From an uncultured Ruminococcus sp. (GTDB lineage Bacteria > Bacillota_A > Clostridia > Oscillospirales > Ruminococcaceae): a stretch of 52,049 nucleotides of DNA. The notes beneath the pieces are model-generated. The model had not been told where the DNA came from. It saw only the letters and a program-made list of their open reading frames with translations, and made no database searches. Made by a program: the position numbers and the translations under genes. Shown here in pieces: positions 24,742-32,151 of the stretch. The stretch lies in the NCBI GenBank assembly GCA_900315975.1, contig ONBA01000017.1, forward strand, positions 1 through 52,049, written 5' to 3'. Numbering within the stretch: position 1 is the stretch's first letter; each line of letters opens with the position of its first letter.

Positions 24742-27369
24742 ATGGCAAACAAATATTGTTACCTTTTTTCCGAAGGTAATGCTAACATGAGAGAACTTCT
24801 CGGCGGTAAGGGCGCTAACCTCGCTGAGATGACAAACATCGGTCTCCCTGTTCCTCAGGGTTTCACGATCACAACTGAGGCTTGCACACAGTACTACGAG
24901 GACGGCGGTATCTCTGACGAGATCATGGCTGAGATCAACGAGTACATCACAAAGATGGAAGGTATCACCGGCAAGAAGTTCGGCGATAAGGAGAACCCGC
25001 TTCTCGTTTCCGTTCGTTCAGGCGCAAGAGCTTCAATGCCCGGTATGATGGATACAATCCTCAACCTCGGTCTCAATGAAACTGTTGTTAATACTATCGC
25101 TGAAAAGTCCGGCAATGCTCGTTGGGCTTGGGACTGCTACAGAAGATTCATCCAGATGTATTCTGACGTAGTTATGGAAGTTGGTAAGAAATACTTTGAA
25201 GAGCTTATCGACAAGATGAAGGAAGAAAAGGGCGTAACTCAGGACGTTGAGCTTACAGCTGAAGACCTCAAGGTTCTCGCTGGTCAGTTCAAGGCAGAGT
25301 ACAAGGCTAAGATCGGCGCTGACTTCCCTGACGATCCTAAGGAGCAGCTCATGGGCGCTATCAAGGCTGTATTCCGTTCATGGGACAACCCCCGTGCTAA
25401 CGTTTACAGACGTGACAACGATATTCCTTTCTCTTGGGGTACTGCTGTTAACGTTCAGTCAATGGCATTCGGTAACATGGGCGACGATTGCGGTACAGGT
25501 GTTGCTTTCACTCGTGACCCTGCTACTGGTGAGAAGAAGCTCATGGGTGAGTTCCTCACAAACGCACAGGGCGAGGACGTTGTTGCAGGCGTTCGTACTC
25601 CTATGCCTATCCAGCAGATGGCTGATACTTTCCCTGAGGCATTCGCTCAGTTCCAGGAAGTATGCAAAACTCTCGAAAATCACTATCACGATATGCAGGA
25701 TATGGAGTTCACTGTTGAAAACAAGAAGCTCTATATGCTCCAGACAAGAAACGGTAAGAGAACTGCTCAGGCTGCACTCAAGATCGCTTGCGACCTCGTT
25801 GATGAGGGCATGAAGACAGAGGCAGAGGCTGTTGCAATGATCGACCCCAGAAACCTCGATACACTTCTCCACCCCCAGTTCGACGCTGCTGCTCTTAAGG
25901 CTGCTACTCCTATCGGCAAGGGTCTCGGTGCTTCACCCGGTGCTGCTTGCGGTAAGATCGTATTCACAGCTGACGACGCTGTAGAGTGGGCTGAAAAAGG
26001 CGAGAAGGTAGTTCTCGTTCGTCTCGAGACTTCTCCTGAGGATATCACAGGTATGAAGGCTGCTCAGGGTATCCTGACAGTTCGCGGCGGTATGACTTCT
26101 CACGCTGCTGTTGTTGCTCGTGGTATGGGTGAGTGCTGCGTTTCCGGATGCGGCGACATCAAGATGGACGAAGCTAACAAGAAGTTCGAGCTTGGCGGAA
26201 AGACTTTCGTTGAGGGCGACTACATCTCTATCGACGGTACTACAGGTAACATCTACGACGGTATCATCGCTACTGTTGACGCTAAGATCGCTGGCGAGTT
26301 CGGCAGAATCATGGCTTGGGCTGACAAGTACAGAAAGCTCAAGGTTAGAACAAACGCTGATACTCCTGCTGACGCTAAGAAGGCTCGTGAGCTCGGCGCT
26401 GAAGGTATCGGTCTCTGCCGTACAGAGCACATGTTCTTCGAGGCTGACAGAATCGCTGCTTTCCGTGAGATGATCTGCTCAGATACTGTTGAAGGCAGAG
26501 AGGCTGCTCTCGCTAAGATCGAGCCTATCCAGCAGGCTGACTTCGAGGCTCTCTATGAGGCTCTTGAGGGTAACCCGGTTACTATCCGTTTCCTCGATCC
26601 TCCGCTTCACGAATTCGTTCCTACAGAAGAAGCTGACATCGAGCTCCTCGCTAAGTCACAGGGTAAGTCCGTTGAGGATATCAAGGCTATCATCGCTTCT
26701 CTCCACGAGTTCAACCCCATGATGGGTCACAGAGGCTGCCGTCTTGCTGTAACATACCCCGAGATTGCTGCTATGCAGACAAAGGCTGTTATCAAGGCTG
26801 CTATCAATGTTAAGAAGAAGCACCCCGACTGGAACGTTAAGCCTGAGATCATGATCCCGCTCGTAGGCGACGTTAAGGAGCTTAAGTTCGTTAAGAAGGT
26901 TGTTGTTGAGACTGCTGACGCTATTATCGCTGAGGCTGGCGCTAACCTCGAGTACGAAGTTGGTACAATGATCGAGATCCCGAGAGCTGCTCTTACTGCT
27001 GACGAGATTGCTAAGAATGCTGACTTCTTCTGCTTCGGTACAAACGACCTCACTCAGATGACTTACGGCTTCTCTCGTGACGACGCTGGTAAGTTCCTCG
27101 GTGCTTACTACGACAAGAAGATCTTCGAGAACGATCCTTTCGCTAAGCTCGACAGAGAAGGCGTTGGTAAGCTCATGAAGATGGCTCTCGAGCTCGGTAG
27201 ACCCGCTAACAACAAGCTCCACTGCGGTATCTGCGGTGAGCACGGCGGCGATCCTTCTTCTGTTGAGTTCTGCCACCAGATCGGTCTTGACTACGTTTCT
27301 TGCTCACCTTTCCGTGTTCCGATCGCTCGCCTCGCTGCTGCTCAGGCTGCTATCGCTGACCAGAAGTAA
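24742..27369 (+). CDS. ppdK: Pyruvate, phosphate dikinase
   Basis: An 875-residue enzyme, standard length, which interconverts pyruvate + ATP + phosphate and PEP + AMP + PPi. It often stands in for or complements pyruvate kinase in anaerobic clostridia. The nucleotide-binding part begins with LLGGKGANLAEM. The swivelling domain carries the phospho-histidine in GGMTSHAAVVARGMG. The C-terminal PEP/pyruvate barrel has LCRTEHMFF, MIEIPRAAL and GICGEHGGDP. Codon use is strongly biased, as expected for a highly expressed glycolytic gene. GGAGG precedes the ATG. A terminator follows at 27429. Confidence 0.98.
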   Translation: MANKYCYLFSEGNANMRELLGGKGANLAEMTNIGLPVPQGFTITTEACTQYYEDGGISDEIMAEINEYITKMEGITGKKFGDKENPLLVSVRSGARASMPGMMDTILNLGLNETVVNTIAEKSGNARWAWDCYRRFIQMYSDVVMEVGKKYFEELIDKMKEEKGVTQDVELTAEDLKVLAGQFKAEYKAKIGADFPDDPKEQLMGAIKAVFRSWDNPRANVYRRDNDIPFSWGTAVNVQSMAFGNMGDDCGTGVAFTRDPATGEKKLMGEFLTNAQGEDVVAGVRTPMPIQQMADTFPEAFAQFQEVCKTLENHYHDMQDMEFTVENKKLYMLQTRNGKRTAQAALKIACDLVDEGMKTEAEAVAMIDPRNLDTLLHPQFDAAALKAATPIGKGLGASPGAACGKIVFTADDAVEWAEKGEKVVLVRLETSPEDITGMKAAQGILTVRGGMTSHAAVVARGMGECCVSGCGDIKMDEANKKFELGGKTFVEGDYISIDGTTGNIYDGIIATVDAKIAGEFGRIMAWADKYRKLKVRTNADTPADAKKARELGAEGIGLCRTEHMFFEADRIAAFREMICSDTVEGREAALAKIEPIQQADFEALYEALEGNPVTIRFLDPPLHEFVPTEEADIELLAKSQGKSVEDIKAIIASLHEFNPMMGHRGCRLAVTYPEIAAMQTKAVIKAAINVKKKHPDWNVKPEIMIPLVGDVKELKFVKKVVVETADAIIAEAGANLEYEVGTMIEIPRAALTADEIAKNADFFCFGTNDLTQMTYGFSRDDAGKFLGAYYDKKIFENDPFAKLDREGVGKLMKMALELGRPANNKLHCGICGEHGGDPSSVEFCHQIGLDYVSCSPFRVPIARLAAAQAAIADQK

Positions 27370-27428
27370 TTTATCAACGCTGAATAATAAACGTATTCAG
27401 GGTTCTATGCTCATCTGAATAAAAAATG

Positions 27429-27460
27429 AGTCCTCACAGTTTCGGCTGTGAGGACTTTTT
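27429..27460. terminator. Bidirectional terminator between ppdK and the MBL-fold gene
   Basis: A perfect 11-bp stem (27429-27439 with 27446-27456) ends in T5 on the plus strand. On the minus strand it continues CATTTTTTAT. It serves both convergent genes. Confidence 0.9.
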
Positions 27461-27461
27461 G

Positions 27462-28271
27462 TTATAGTATTTCTTCTCCACTGTGCAAAGCAATGAGCTT
27501 ATCTCCCATTATATCTTTCATCATCTCGAATGCAGGAATGCCCGTGCAATGTCCGCTGTAAAATACGGTATCAAGCTGTGAAAGTTCCTGCGCAGTCTGA
27601 ATGATAACAGCTTTTTCTTCCTCGGTGTGCTCTCCCTCACGCTTCATCATGTGGAATCCTGTGATAACATAGTCGGGATGGCTGTCAAACAGTTCCTTGT
27701 ATCGGTCAAGGATATTGAGTATAACGTTGTGAGCGCAGCCCGAAAGTAGCCAACTCTTGCCGTTCTGTTTTATGACAAGGCACTGCTCATGACAGAAATC
27801 GTCACAGACCTTTTTGCCGTTTTTTATGCAGGACAGTTTTTTGTTCCCCTGTGGATAGCACTGTCTGCCCGTAATACCGCTGAACAGGAACAGCTCGTCA
27901 TCAAGTTCCATATCGCCGTCTATGAGCTGAATATTCGGCAGTTTAAGGATATCTGTATCAATTCCGATGTAGCGTTCTCCGTTGAAGTGGGGCTCGGCAG
28001 CCGACCTCTGCATAATTATCTGTGCAGTATGGTTTGTCTCGGAAAATGACAGAATACCGCCTGAATGGTCGTAGTGACCGTGACTCAGTATCACAGTATC
28101 GACAGCAGACAGGTCTATACTGAGAGCTTCTGCATTCTTCACAACTGCGTCGGTCTGCCCTGTATCAAGTAGCAGCTGGTGCTTTTCAGTCTCAATATAG
28201 ATGCTGAGTCCATGCTCTGCGATACAGTTTTCAGCACCGCAGGAGTTCTCTACAAGGGTTACAATTCTCAT
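27462..28271 (-). CDS. Metallo-beta-lactamase-fold hydrolase
   Basis: A 269-residue protein with the metal motif HGHYDH (SHGHYDHSGG) and later ligands in GCAH and SGHCTG. It resembles the subgroup that includes archaeal dihydropterin-linked proteins, often named after methanopterin synthesis in databases; the real substrate in bacteria is unknown. The start overlaps the stop of the DUF134-NifX gene by one base (TGATG), so the two are one operon. That pairing, frequent in anaerobes, suggests a role with iron-sulfur or metal-cofactor handling, by association only. Confidence 0.88.
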   Translation of the reverse strand: MRIVTLVENSCGAENCIAEHGLSIYIETEKHQLLLDTGQTDAVVKNAEALSIDLSAVDTVILSHGHYDHSGGILSFSETNHTAQIIMQRSAAEPHFNGERYIGIDTDILKLPNIQLIDGDMELDDELFLFSGITGRQCYPQGNKKLSCIKNGKKVCDDFCHEQCLVIKQNGKSWLLSGCAHNVILNILDRYKELFDSHPDYVITGFHMMKREGEHTEEEKAVIIQTAQELSQLDTVFYSGHCTGIPAFEMMKDIMGDKLIALHSGEEIL

Positions 28272-29002
28272 CAGTGGTTACCGCAGCTATGACTGCCGCA
28301 ACCGTGATCTCCGCAGGAATGACCATCGCCGTGTTCGTGAGCATGGTGGTCACAGGTAGGATTCTCGTTCTGTTCAAGAGTCTGTGAGAGAAAAGCAGCA
28401 ACCGCTTCGTCAGCACTTCCCATATTACCGCCGTAAAGAGCGATGCCTGCCTCCTTCATAGCCATCTGCGCACCGCCTCCGATACCTCCGCAGATCAGAA
28501 CGTCAGCCTGAGCGTTTTTCAGGAATCCCGCAAGCGCACCATGCCCTGCCCCCATTGTTCCAACTACCTGCTCGTTGATGATCTTTCCGTCAGCAACGTC
28601 ATAGAGCTTGAACTGCTCTGTTCTGCCGAAATGCTGAAAAATCTGTCCGTTTTCATAGGTTACTGCGATTCTCATAATAGTGCTTCCTTTCCGTGCGATC
28701 TTCTCCGAGATCGTGTTATCAAGAGTATAATTTCCGCCTGAAATGACGATGCGTCTGCCCTCGACCAAAGCCTGAGCAAGTTTTTTTCTTGCGGTATCAT
28801 AGATTGCCGTGACAGTCGTTCTCGCCACGTTCATCTCCTGAGCACACTGTTCCTGCGTCTTTGACTGATAATCTATCAGACGTATCGTTTCAAACTCATC
28901 AAGCGACATAACGACCGTATCGTTAGCCGTATCCTGATCGGGCGCAAAGCTCCAGTAATCGGGGTAACAACAGATACGGCGTGATTTCTGAGGTCTTGGC
29001 AT
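28271..29002 (-). CDS. DUF134 DNA-binding domain fused to a NifX/NifB-type cofactor domain
   Basis: A 243-residue two-domain protein. Residues 1-100 are a DUF134 helix-turn-helix (MPRPQKSRRICCYPD, then DEFETIRLIDY and QEQCAQEMNVARTTVTAIYD). Residues 109-215 are a dinitrogenase iron-molybdenum cofactor (NifX-like) domain (RIAVTYENGQIFQHFGRTEQF, GGIGGGAQMAM). The tail (about 217-243) is rich in His and Cys (CDHHAHEHGDGHSCGDHGCG) and should bind metal. A metal- or cluster-responsive regulator is the natural reading. AAAGGAG precedes the ATG. Its promoter is overlapped by two copies of GACATAAGTC. Confidence 0.9.
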   Translation of the reverse strand: MPRPQKSRRICCYPDYWSFAPDQDTANDTVVMSLDEFETIRLIDYQSKTQEQCAQEMNVARTTVTAIYDTARKKLAQALVEGRRIVISGGNYTLDNTISEKIARKGSTIMRIAVTYENGQIFQHFGRTEQFKLYDVADGKIINEQVVGTMGAGHGALAGFLKNAQADVLICGGIGGGAQMAMKEAGIALYGGNMGSADEAVAAFLSQTLEQNENPTCDHHAHEHGDGHSCGDHGCGSHSCGNH

Positions 29003-29019
29003 AATAGCATCTCCTTTCT

Positions 29020-29057
29020 GACTTATGTCGATTATAACATATTTATCGACTTATGTC
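29020..29057 (-). promoter_or_regulatory. Paired GACATAAGTC operator sites on the DUF134-NifX promoter
   Basis: The minus strand has two exact copies of GACATAAGTC, at 29048-29057 (sharing GACA with the -35 box) and 29020-29029 (just after the -10). Both are imperfectly palindromic (GAC-GTC ends). The positions suit repression by occlusion. Confidence 0.6.
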
Positions 29058-29059
29058 AA
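29031..29059 (-). promoter_or_regulatory. Promoter of the DUF134-NifX/MBL operon
   Basis: On the minus strand a consensus TTGACA, 17 bases, TATAAT, with an extended TGT. Confidence 0.9.
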
Positions 29060-29134
29060 GTATTGTTCTGGTGATTCCATATATTGCATAAAAAAGCAAG
29101 CACTAATACAACATAAAAATTTCTCAAAAACATA

Positions 29135-29169
29135 TTGACATTTTTCTATGTGTATGATATAATATAGAA
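29135..29169 (+). promoter_or_regulatory. Promoter and likely operator of arsR
   Basis: TTGACA (29135-29140), 17 bases, TATAAT (29158-29163), both consensus. The inverted repeat TTCTAT (29144-29149) / ATAGAA (29164-29169) straddles the -10 box, where ArsR-type repressors usually bind. Confidence 0.8.
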
Positions 29170-29192
29170 AATCTTCGATGTGAGGTGAGAAC

Positions 29193-29501
29193 GTGGAGTT
29201 ATCAAACAAGCAGATCACTGTGATATTCAAAGCCCTGTGTGATGAAAACAGAGTTCAGATATTCAGAATCCTGCAAAACGGCGAGCTATGTGCCTGTCAT
29301 CTTCTTGAGGATCTGCATCTGAGTCAGCCAACGCTCTCTCACCATATGAAGGTACTCTGCAACAGCGGACTTGTGGTCGGCAGAAAAGAGGGCAAGTGGA
29401 TGCACTACTCTATTTCGCAGGAAGGTGCTAAGATAGCTATGGACTGCCTGAAAGAGATAACAGCAGTAACTGAAAATGATTGTGAATGCTGCAATAAATA
29501 A
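29193..29501 (+). CDS. arsR: ArsR-family repressor
   Basis: A 102-residue winged-helix repressor with the classical ELCACHLLEDL segment (two cysteines of the thiol-type sensor site), recognition helix SQPTLSHHMKVL, and a C-terminal CECC. Arsenite, or another thiol-loving metal or oxyanion, is the probable signal. The GTG start is preceded by TGAGGTGAG. A 10-bp hairpin (29500-29521) follows the stop without a T-run. Downstream, instead of a permease or arsenate reductase, are two gene remnants, so the operon seems to have lost its effector genes. Confidence 0.92.
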   Translation: MELSNKQITVIFKALCDENRVQIFRILQNGELCACHLLEDLHLSQPTLSHHMKVLCNSGLVVGRKEGKWMHYSISQEGAKIAMDCLKEITAVTENDCECCNK

Positions 29502-29575
29502 GCCGTATGACCATACGGCTTAAAACAATATCAACAAATAGATATATCTAAATATGACTATTGGAGGAAATTAAA

Positions 29576-29659
29576 ATGGATCATGTTTCAAAAGCGGTAC
29601 AGTATTTTGAGAAAGGTTTTATGTGTTCACAGGCAGTATTTGCTGTATCAAGGTTCTAA
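29576..29659 (+). pseudogene. N-terminal remnant of a C_GCAxxG_C_C-type protein
   Basis: A GGAGG ribosome site precedes ATG 29576. The frame gives 27 residues, MDHVSKAVQYFEKGFMCSQA onward, resembling the start of the small cysteine-rich C_GCAxxG_C_C family. It stops at TAA 29657, exactly where sequence of a thioredoxin-like gene begins. The rest of the gene is missing. Confidence 0.6.
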
Positions 29660-29985
29660 GTTCAGGCTGCAAAGCCTGCCATCAGCTCTACGATAACACT
29701 GTCAAGGCAGTTGAGGGAATGGGCATCGAGGTCGAGTATGTCACAGACTTGCAGAAGATAATGGAGTACGGTGCAATGTCAATGCCTGCGCTCGTTGTCA
29801 ATGAGAAGCTCGTTTCATCCGGTAAAACTCTTAAGTCTGCGAAGATATTAAAGATAATAGAAAAGACCGCAGATGAATCTACAGTCTTCTTTTGGTATAG
29901 TGTTGCCTTCCTTTTTATGTTTAACTTTATTGCAGTACCTGAAATTTCATTATTTTTATTCAGTGTTAACTGTTCGGAACTTTGA
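29623..29985 (+). pseudogene. Thioredoxin-like (redox disulfide) gene fused to upstream sequence
   Basis: From about base 29647 the frame reads IKVLSSGCKACHQLYDNTVK and then SMPALVVNEKLVSSGKTL, a small thioredoxin-fold protein of about 77 residues with a C-x-x-C site (CKAC). Such proteins often accompany ArsR and DUF318-type permeases. Its own start codon is gone; the frame opens only through GTG 29623, which lies out of frame inside the neighbouring remnant. After KIIEKTAD (about 29870) it continues into an unrelated hydrophobic tail and ends within the convergent XRE gene. A shortened active protein made from GTG 29623 (AAAGG upstream) cannot be excluded. Confidence 0.6.
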
Positions 29986-30577
29986 AAAGCATTATTCCCT
30001 TTATCAACAGCAGCAGGAACGCTACTGTTGCAGCATATGGTATTCTTGCCGTAGTCAGGAACAAAACTGCGATAATGCTGAGTACAAGCGATGCACCAGT
30101 AACTGCGCTTCTGCCTTTTTCTATGTTCCTGTAATTCATAAATACCTTCACTGCACCAATAATGATGAGTGTCACAAACAGTCCCCAGCAACCGCAACCT
30201 ACACCGAACGATATATGTGTATAATCAAACAGTGCAGCCGCCGAGACTGTTTCTCCTGTCTTTTTAGGGAAAAGCGGCAGAAGAATAAGCATAATGCTCA
30301 TTATATCGACTATTCCTATCAGCAGATCTATCATTTTCCCGATATTTGAGCGGTTCTCGTCTTTTGCAGCACTAATAAGTTCCTCAGATGACAGAAGCTC
30401 ATCTATTGTCACGGAGAAGAACTTTGATATCTCTTTAAGCGAATCAATATTCGGATATCCCTTTCCCGACTCCCACTTAGAGATAGCTGTACGGGAAACG
30501 TAGAGTTCCTTTGCAAGTTCCTCCTGAGTTAAGCCTTTTTTCTTCCTTAATTCCTGCAATTTCTCATGAAATTCCAT
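29966..30577 (-). CDS. XRE-family regulator with membrane segments
   Basis: A 203-residue protein. Residues 5-60 form a Cro/C1-type helix-turn-helix (LRKKKGLTQEELAKELYVSRTAISKWESGKGYP), followed by about four hydrophobic segments (from residue 83 onward). This membrane-tethered layout is common in Firmicutes. It follows the PAP2 gene by 17 bases and is likely cotranscribed. GGAG precedes the ATG. The targets are unknown; an inverted repeat near the operon promoter (31265-31314) is a candidate site. Confidence 0.9.
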   Translation of the reverse strand: MEFHEKLQELRKKKGLTQEELAKELYVSRTAISKWESGKGYPNIDSLKEISKFFSVTIDELLSSEELISAAKDENRSNIGKMIDLLIGIVDIMSIMLILLPLFPKKTGETVSAAALFDYTHISFGVGCGCWGLFVTLIIIGAVKVFMNYRNIEKGRSAVTGASLVLSIIAVLFLTTARIPYAATVAFLLLLIKGIMLFKVPNS

Positions 30578-30594
30578 TTTCGTTTCTCCGTTAG

Positions 30595-31251
30595 TTATTT
30601 TTTGTCAATGAGCTGAACAGTGCCCTGATAAATGAGATACAGTCCTGAGCTAAACAGCACAGAGCCTGCTATATCTGTCAGCCAGTGTACTCCCGCAACG
30701 GTGCGTCCCACCACCATAAATGCAGTGAATAAGGCTGTAAACGCATAAAGCAAGTACCTTATTTTAGTATTTTTTATCCTGCAATGCACTTGAAAAGCCA
30801 GTGTAGGCATTACGCTCATAACAAGGAGCGTTGTCGAAGACGGATAAGAAGCCTCCATGCGTCCTTCTATAAGTACCGGTCGGTAGTTTATAGGTATCAT
30901 CTCAAATATGAGATAACCGAATATCACAAGGATATAGTAAATACCAAGCATGATAATATCCTTATCGACTTTGAGAAGGCTTCTCCGCTTTATGAGCTGA
31001 ACCAGTCCTACAACTCCGAATACCATACAGATAAAAATCGGTACAAGTCCCAGCCAGTCAGTGACAGTATACACCCACATATGAACGCCTGTCGTTTCAT
31101 GAAACCATGTGTTCAGACTTGCGAAACCGATGTCTGTTCCGTTCTGTCCGACTGTCTGAACATCTACAGTCTGTATCAGTACAGTCCAGACTGCAAAGAG
31201 TATCAACATTATCATGCCTGTGATCAATAATTTCTTTCCGTTCTTTTTCAT
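30595..31251 (-). CDS. PAP2-superfamily membrane phosphatase
   Basis: A 218-residue protein with about six membrane segments. The PAP2 motifs are recognisable: NYRPV (motif 1), YPSSTTLL (motif 2) and GRTVAGVHWLTDIAGS (motif 3, R-x5-H-x3-D). Motif 2 normally reads PSGH or PSSH; the His is Thr here, so catalysis may be altered or use a different acid. Expected substrates are lipid phosphates such as undecaprenyl pyrophosphate or phosphatidate. It is the first gene of the pair with the XRE regulator. Confidence 0.85.
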   Translation of the reverse strand: MKKNGKKLLITGMIMLILFAVWTVLIQTVDVQTVGQNGTDIGFASLNTWFHETTGVHMWVYTVTDWLGLVPIFICMVFGVVGLVQLIKRRSLLKVDKDIIMLGIYYILVIFGYLIFEMIPINYRPVLIEGRMEASYPSSTTLLVMSVMPTLAFQVHCRIKNTKIRYLLYAFTALFTAFMVVGRTVAGVHWLTDIAGSVLFSSGLYLIYQGTVQLIDKK

Positions 31252-31293
31252 AATTCCGTGTTCCTTTCAGGTGATTGCCTTTCGGCTGATCTC

Positions 31294-31322
31294 ATGGTAA
31301 CACGGGACCTGAAAAAAGTAAA
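31294..31322 (-). promoter_or_regulatory. Probable promoter of the PAP2-XRE operon
   Basis: On the minus strand TTTACT, 17 bases, TACCAT with an extended TGT. The weak -10 box and the flanking inverted repeat (31265-31272 / 31307-31314) suggest regulated use. Confidence 0.45.
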
Positions 31323-31512
31323 GAACCGCATCGTCACACCAGTGACACGAATCGTAACATCAGCGATATTGCGTCATTTGCAGTTCATCTCCCGATACTG
31401 CCGCAAGTATGAGCGACAGAAAAAATGGGAGTGATTTTTTATGATCGCAATAATGTCACAATTTCTATGAGTAATAGTATACCACTTTCCCTCTGCAATT
31501 TCAACTATTCAC

Positions 31513-31540
31513 TGAAAAAGCGATTGCGGAAAACAGAATA
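31513..31540 (+). promoter_or_regulatory. Possible forespore (sigma-F/G-like) promoter of spoVAC
   Basis: TGAAAA, 15 bases, CAGAATA resembles the forespore consensus (GNATA-like, then CATNNTA) and lies 46 bases before the start. No good sigma-A pair is seen at this position. Confidence 0.3.
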
Positions 31541-31586
31541 AACAGCGTATCCTCAGCAGATAATAATCGTGAAGGAGATGATATTA

Positions 31587-32033
31587 ATGGACATAACACC
31601 GCAGGAATACGGCGAGATGTGCAAAGCAGTCTCACCGCACTCTAATGTAAAAACCAACGCGCTGACCGCGTTCATAGTTGGCGGAGCTATATGTGCATTC
31701 GGGCAGATACTGCTTGAAACGTACATGGTATTCGGCATGGACCGTGAATCAGCGTCGATGTGGACATCAGTGACGCTGATAGTGCTCAGTTCTATAGCGA
31801 CCGGACTTGGCTGGTATCAGCGTCTCGCCAAGCACGCGGGAGCGGGTACGCTTGTACCGATAACCGGTTTTTCAAACGCGATAACGTCGGCAGCGATAGA
31901 ATCGCGCTCTGAAGGACTTATCATGGGTGTAGGAACCAAGATATTCACGATAGCCGGACCCGTGATACTCTACGGCTGTGCAGCGTCATTTGTCTACGGC
32001 TTGATTTATTACCTCTATACGCTTTTCACCTGA
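31587..32033 (+). CDS. spoVAC: Stage V sporulation protein AC (SpoVAC)
   Basis: A 148-residue membrane protein. The family signature is clear: NALTAFIVGGAICAFGQILL, then KHAGAGTLVPITGFSNAI, then GVGTKIFTIAGPVILYG. In Bacillus SpoVAC is a spore inner-membrane channel component for dipicolinic acid, encoded beside spoVAD and spoVAE. Here it stands alone: a terminator follows and neither partner is nearby. The start is ATG 31587, nine bases after AAGGAG; an upstream GTG at 31569 overlaps that site. Confidence 0.92.
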   Translation: MDITPQEYGEMCKAVSPHSNVKTNALTAFIVGGAICAFGQILLETYMVFGMDRESASMWTSVTLIVLSSIATGLGWYQRLAKHAGAGTLVPITGFSNAITSAAIESRSEGLIMGVGTKIFTIAGPVILYGCAASFVYGLIYYLYTLFT

Positions 32034-32080
32034 TACTGTCTGCGATTCATATGCGACTTGCCACAATTCATGAACAAAGA

Positions 32081-32120
32081 AAAAACTCCCGCGATACTTG
32101 TCCGTATCGCGGGAGTTTTT
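32081..32120. terminator. Bidirectional terminator between spoVAC and nifJ
   Basis: A perfect 17-bp stem (32081-32097 with 32104-32120), including A5 and T5 ends, around a six-base loop. It serves both convergent genes. Confidence 0.93.
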
Positions 32121-32151
32121 TATATGAATGTTTATAATTGCGGATTATAAA

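Larger units (their letters stand above)
31252..31586. other. Divergent intergenic region between PAP2 and spoVAC, with several inverted repeats
   Basis: It contains TTTCAGGT (31265-31272) / ACCTGAAA (31307-31314) flanking a minus-strand -10; GTCAC-ACCA-GTGAC (31333-31346); and a nested hairpin TCATCTCCC (31385-31393) / GGGAGTGA (31427-31434) followed by T6, with an inner ATACT/AGTAT stem. The last looks like a plus-strand terminator, or a structure hiding GGGAG, ahead of spoVAC. Two tiny frames (ATG 31441 and ATG 31468) follow; neither is convincing as a gene. Confidence 0.5.

Noticed and set aside
27462..29659. The arsR/DUF134/MBL region considered as an arsenic resistance operon
   Set aside because: No arsenate reductase, efflux permease or ATPase is present; the MBL and DUF134-NifX genes belong to a different, divergent unit.
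31441..31542. Two tiny frames (9 and 24 codons) before spoVAC considered as leader peptides or a toxin
   Set aside because: GGGAG precedes the first, but neither peptide has a hydrophobic toxin pattern or other support; left as a note in the intergenic entry.
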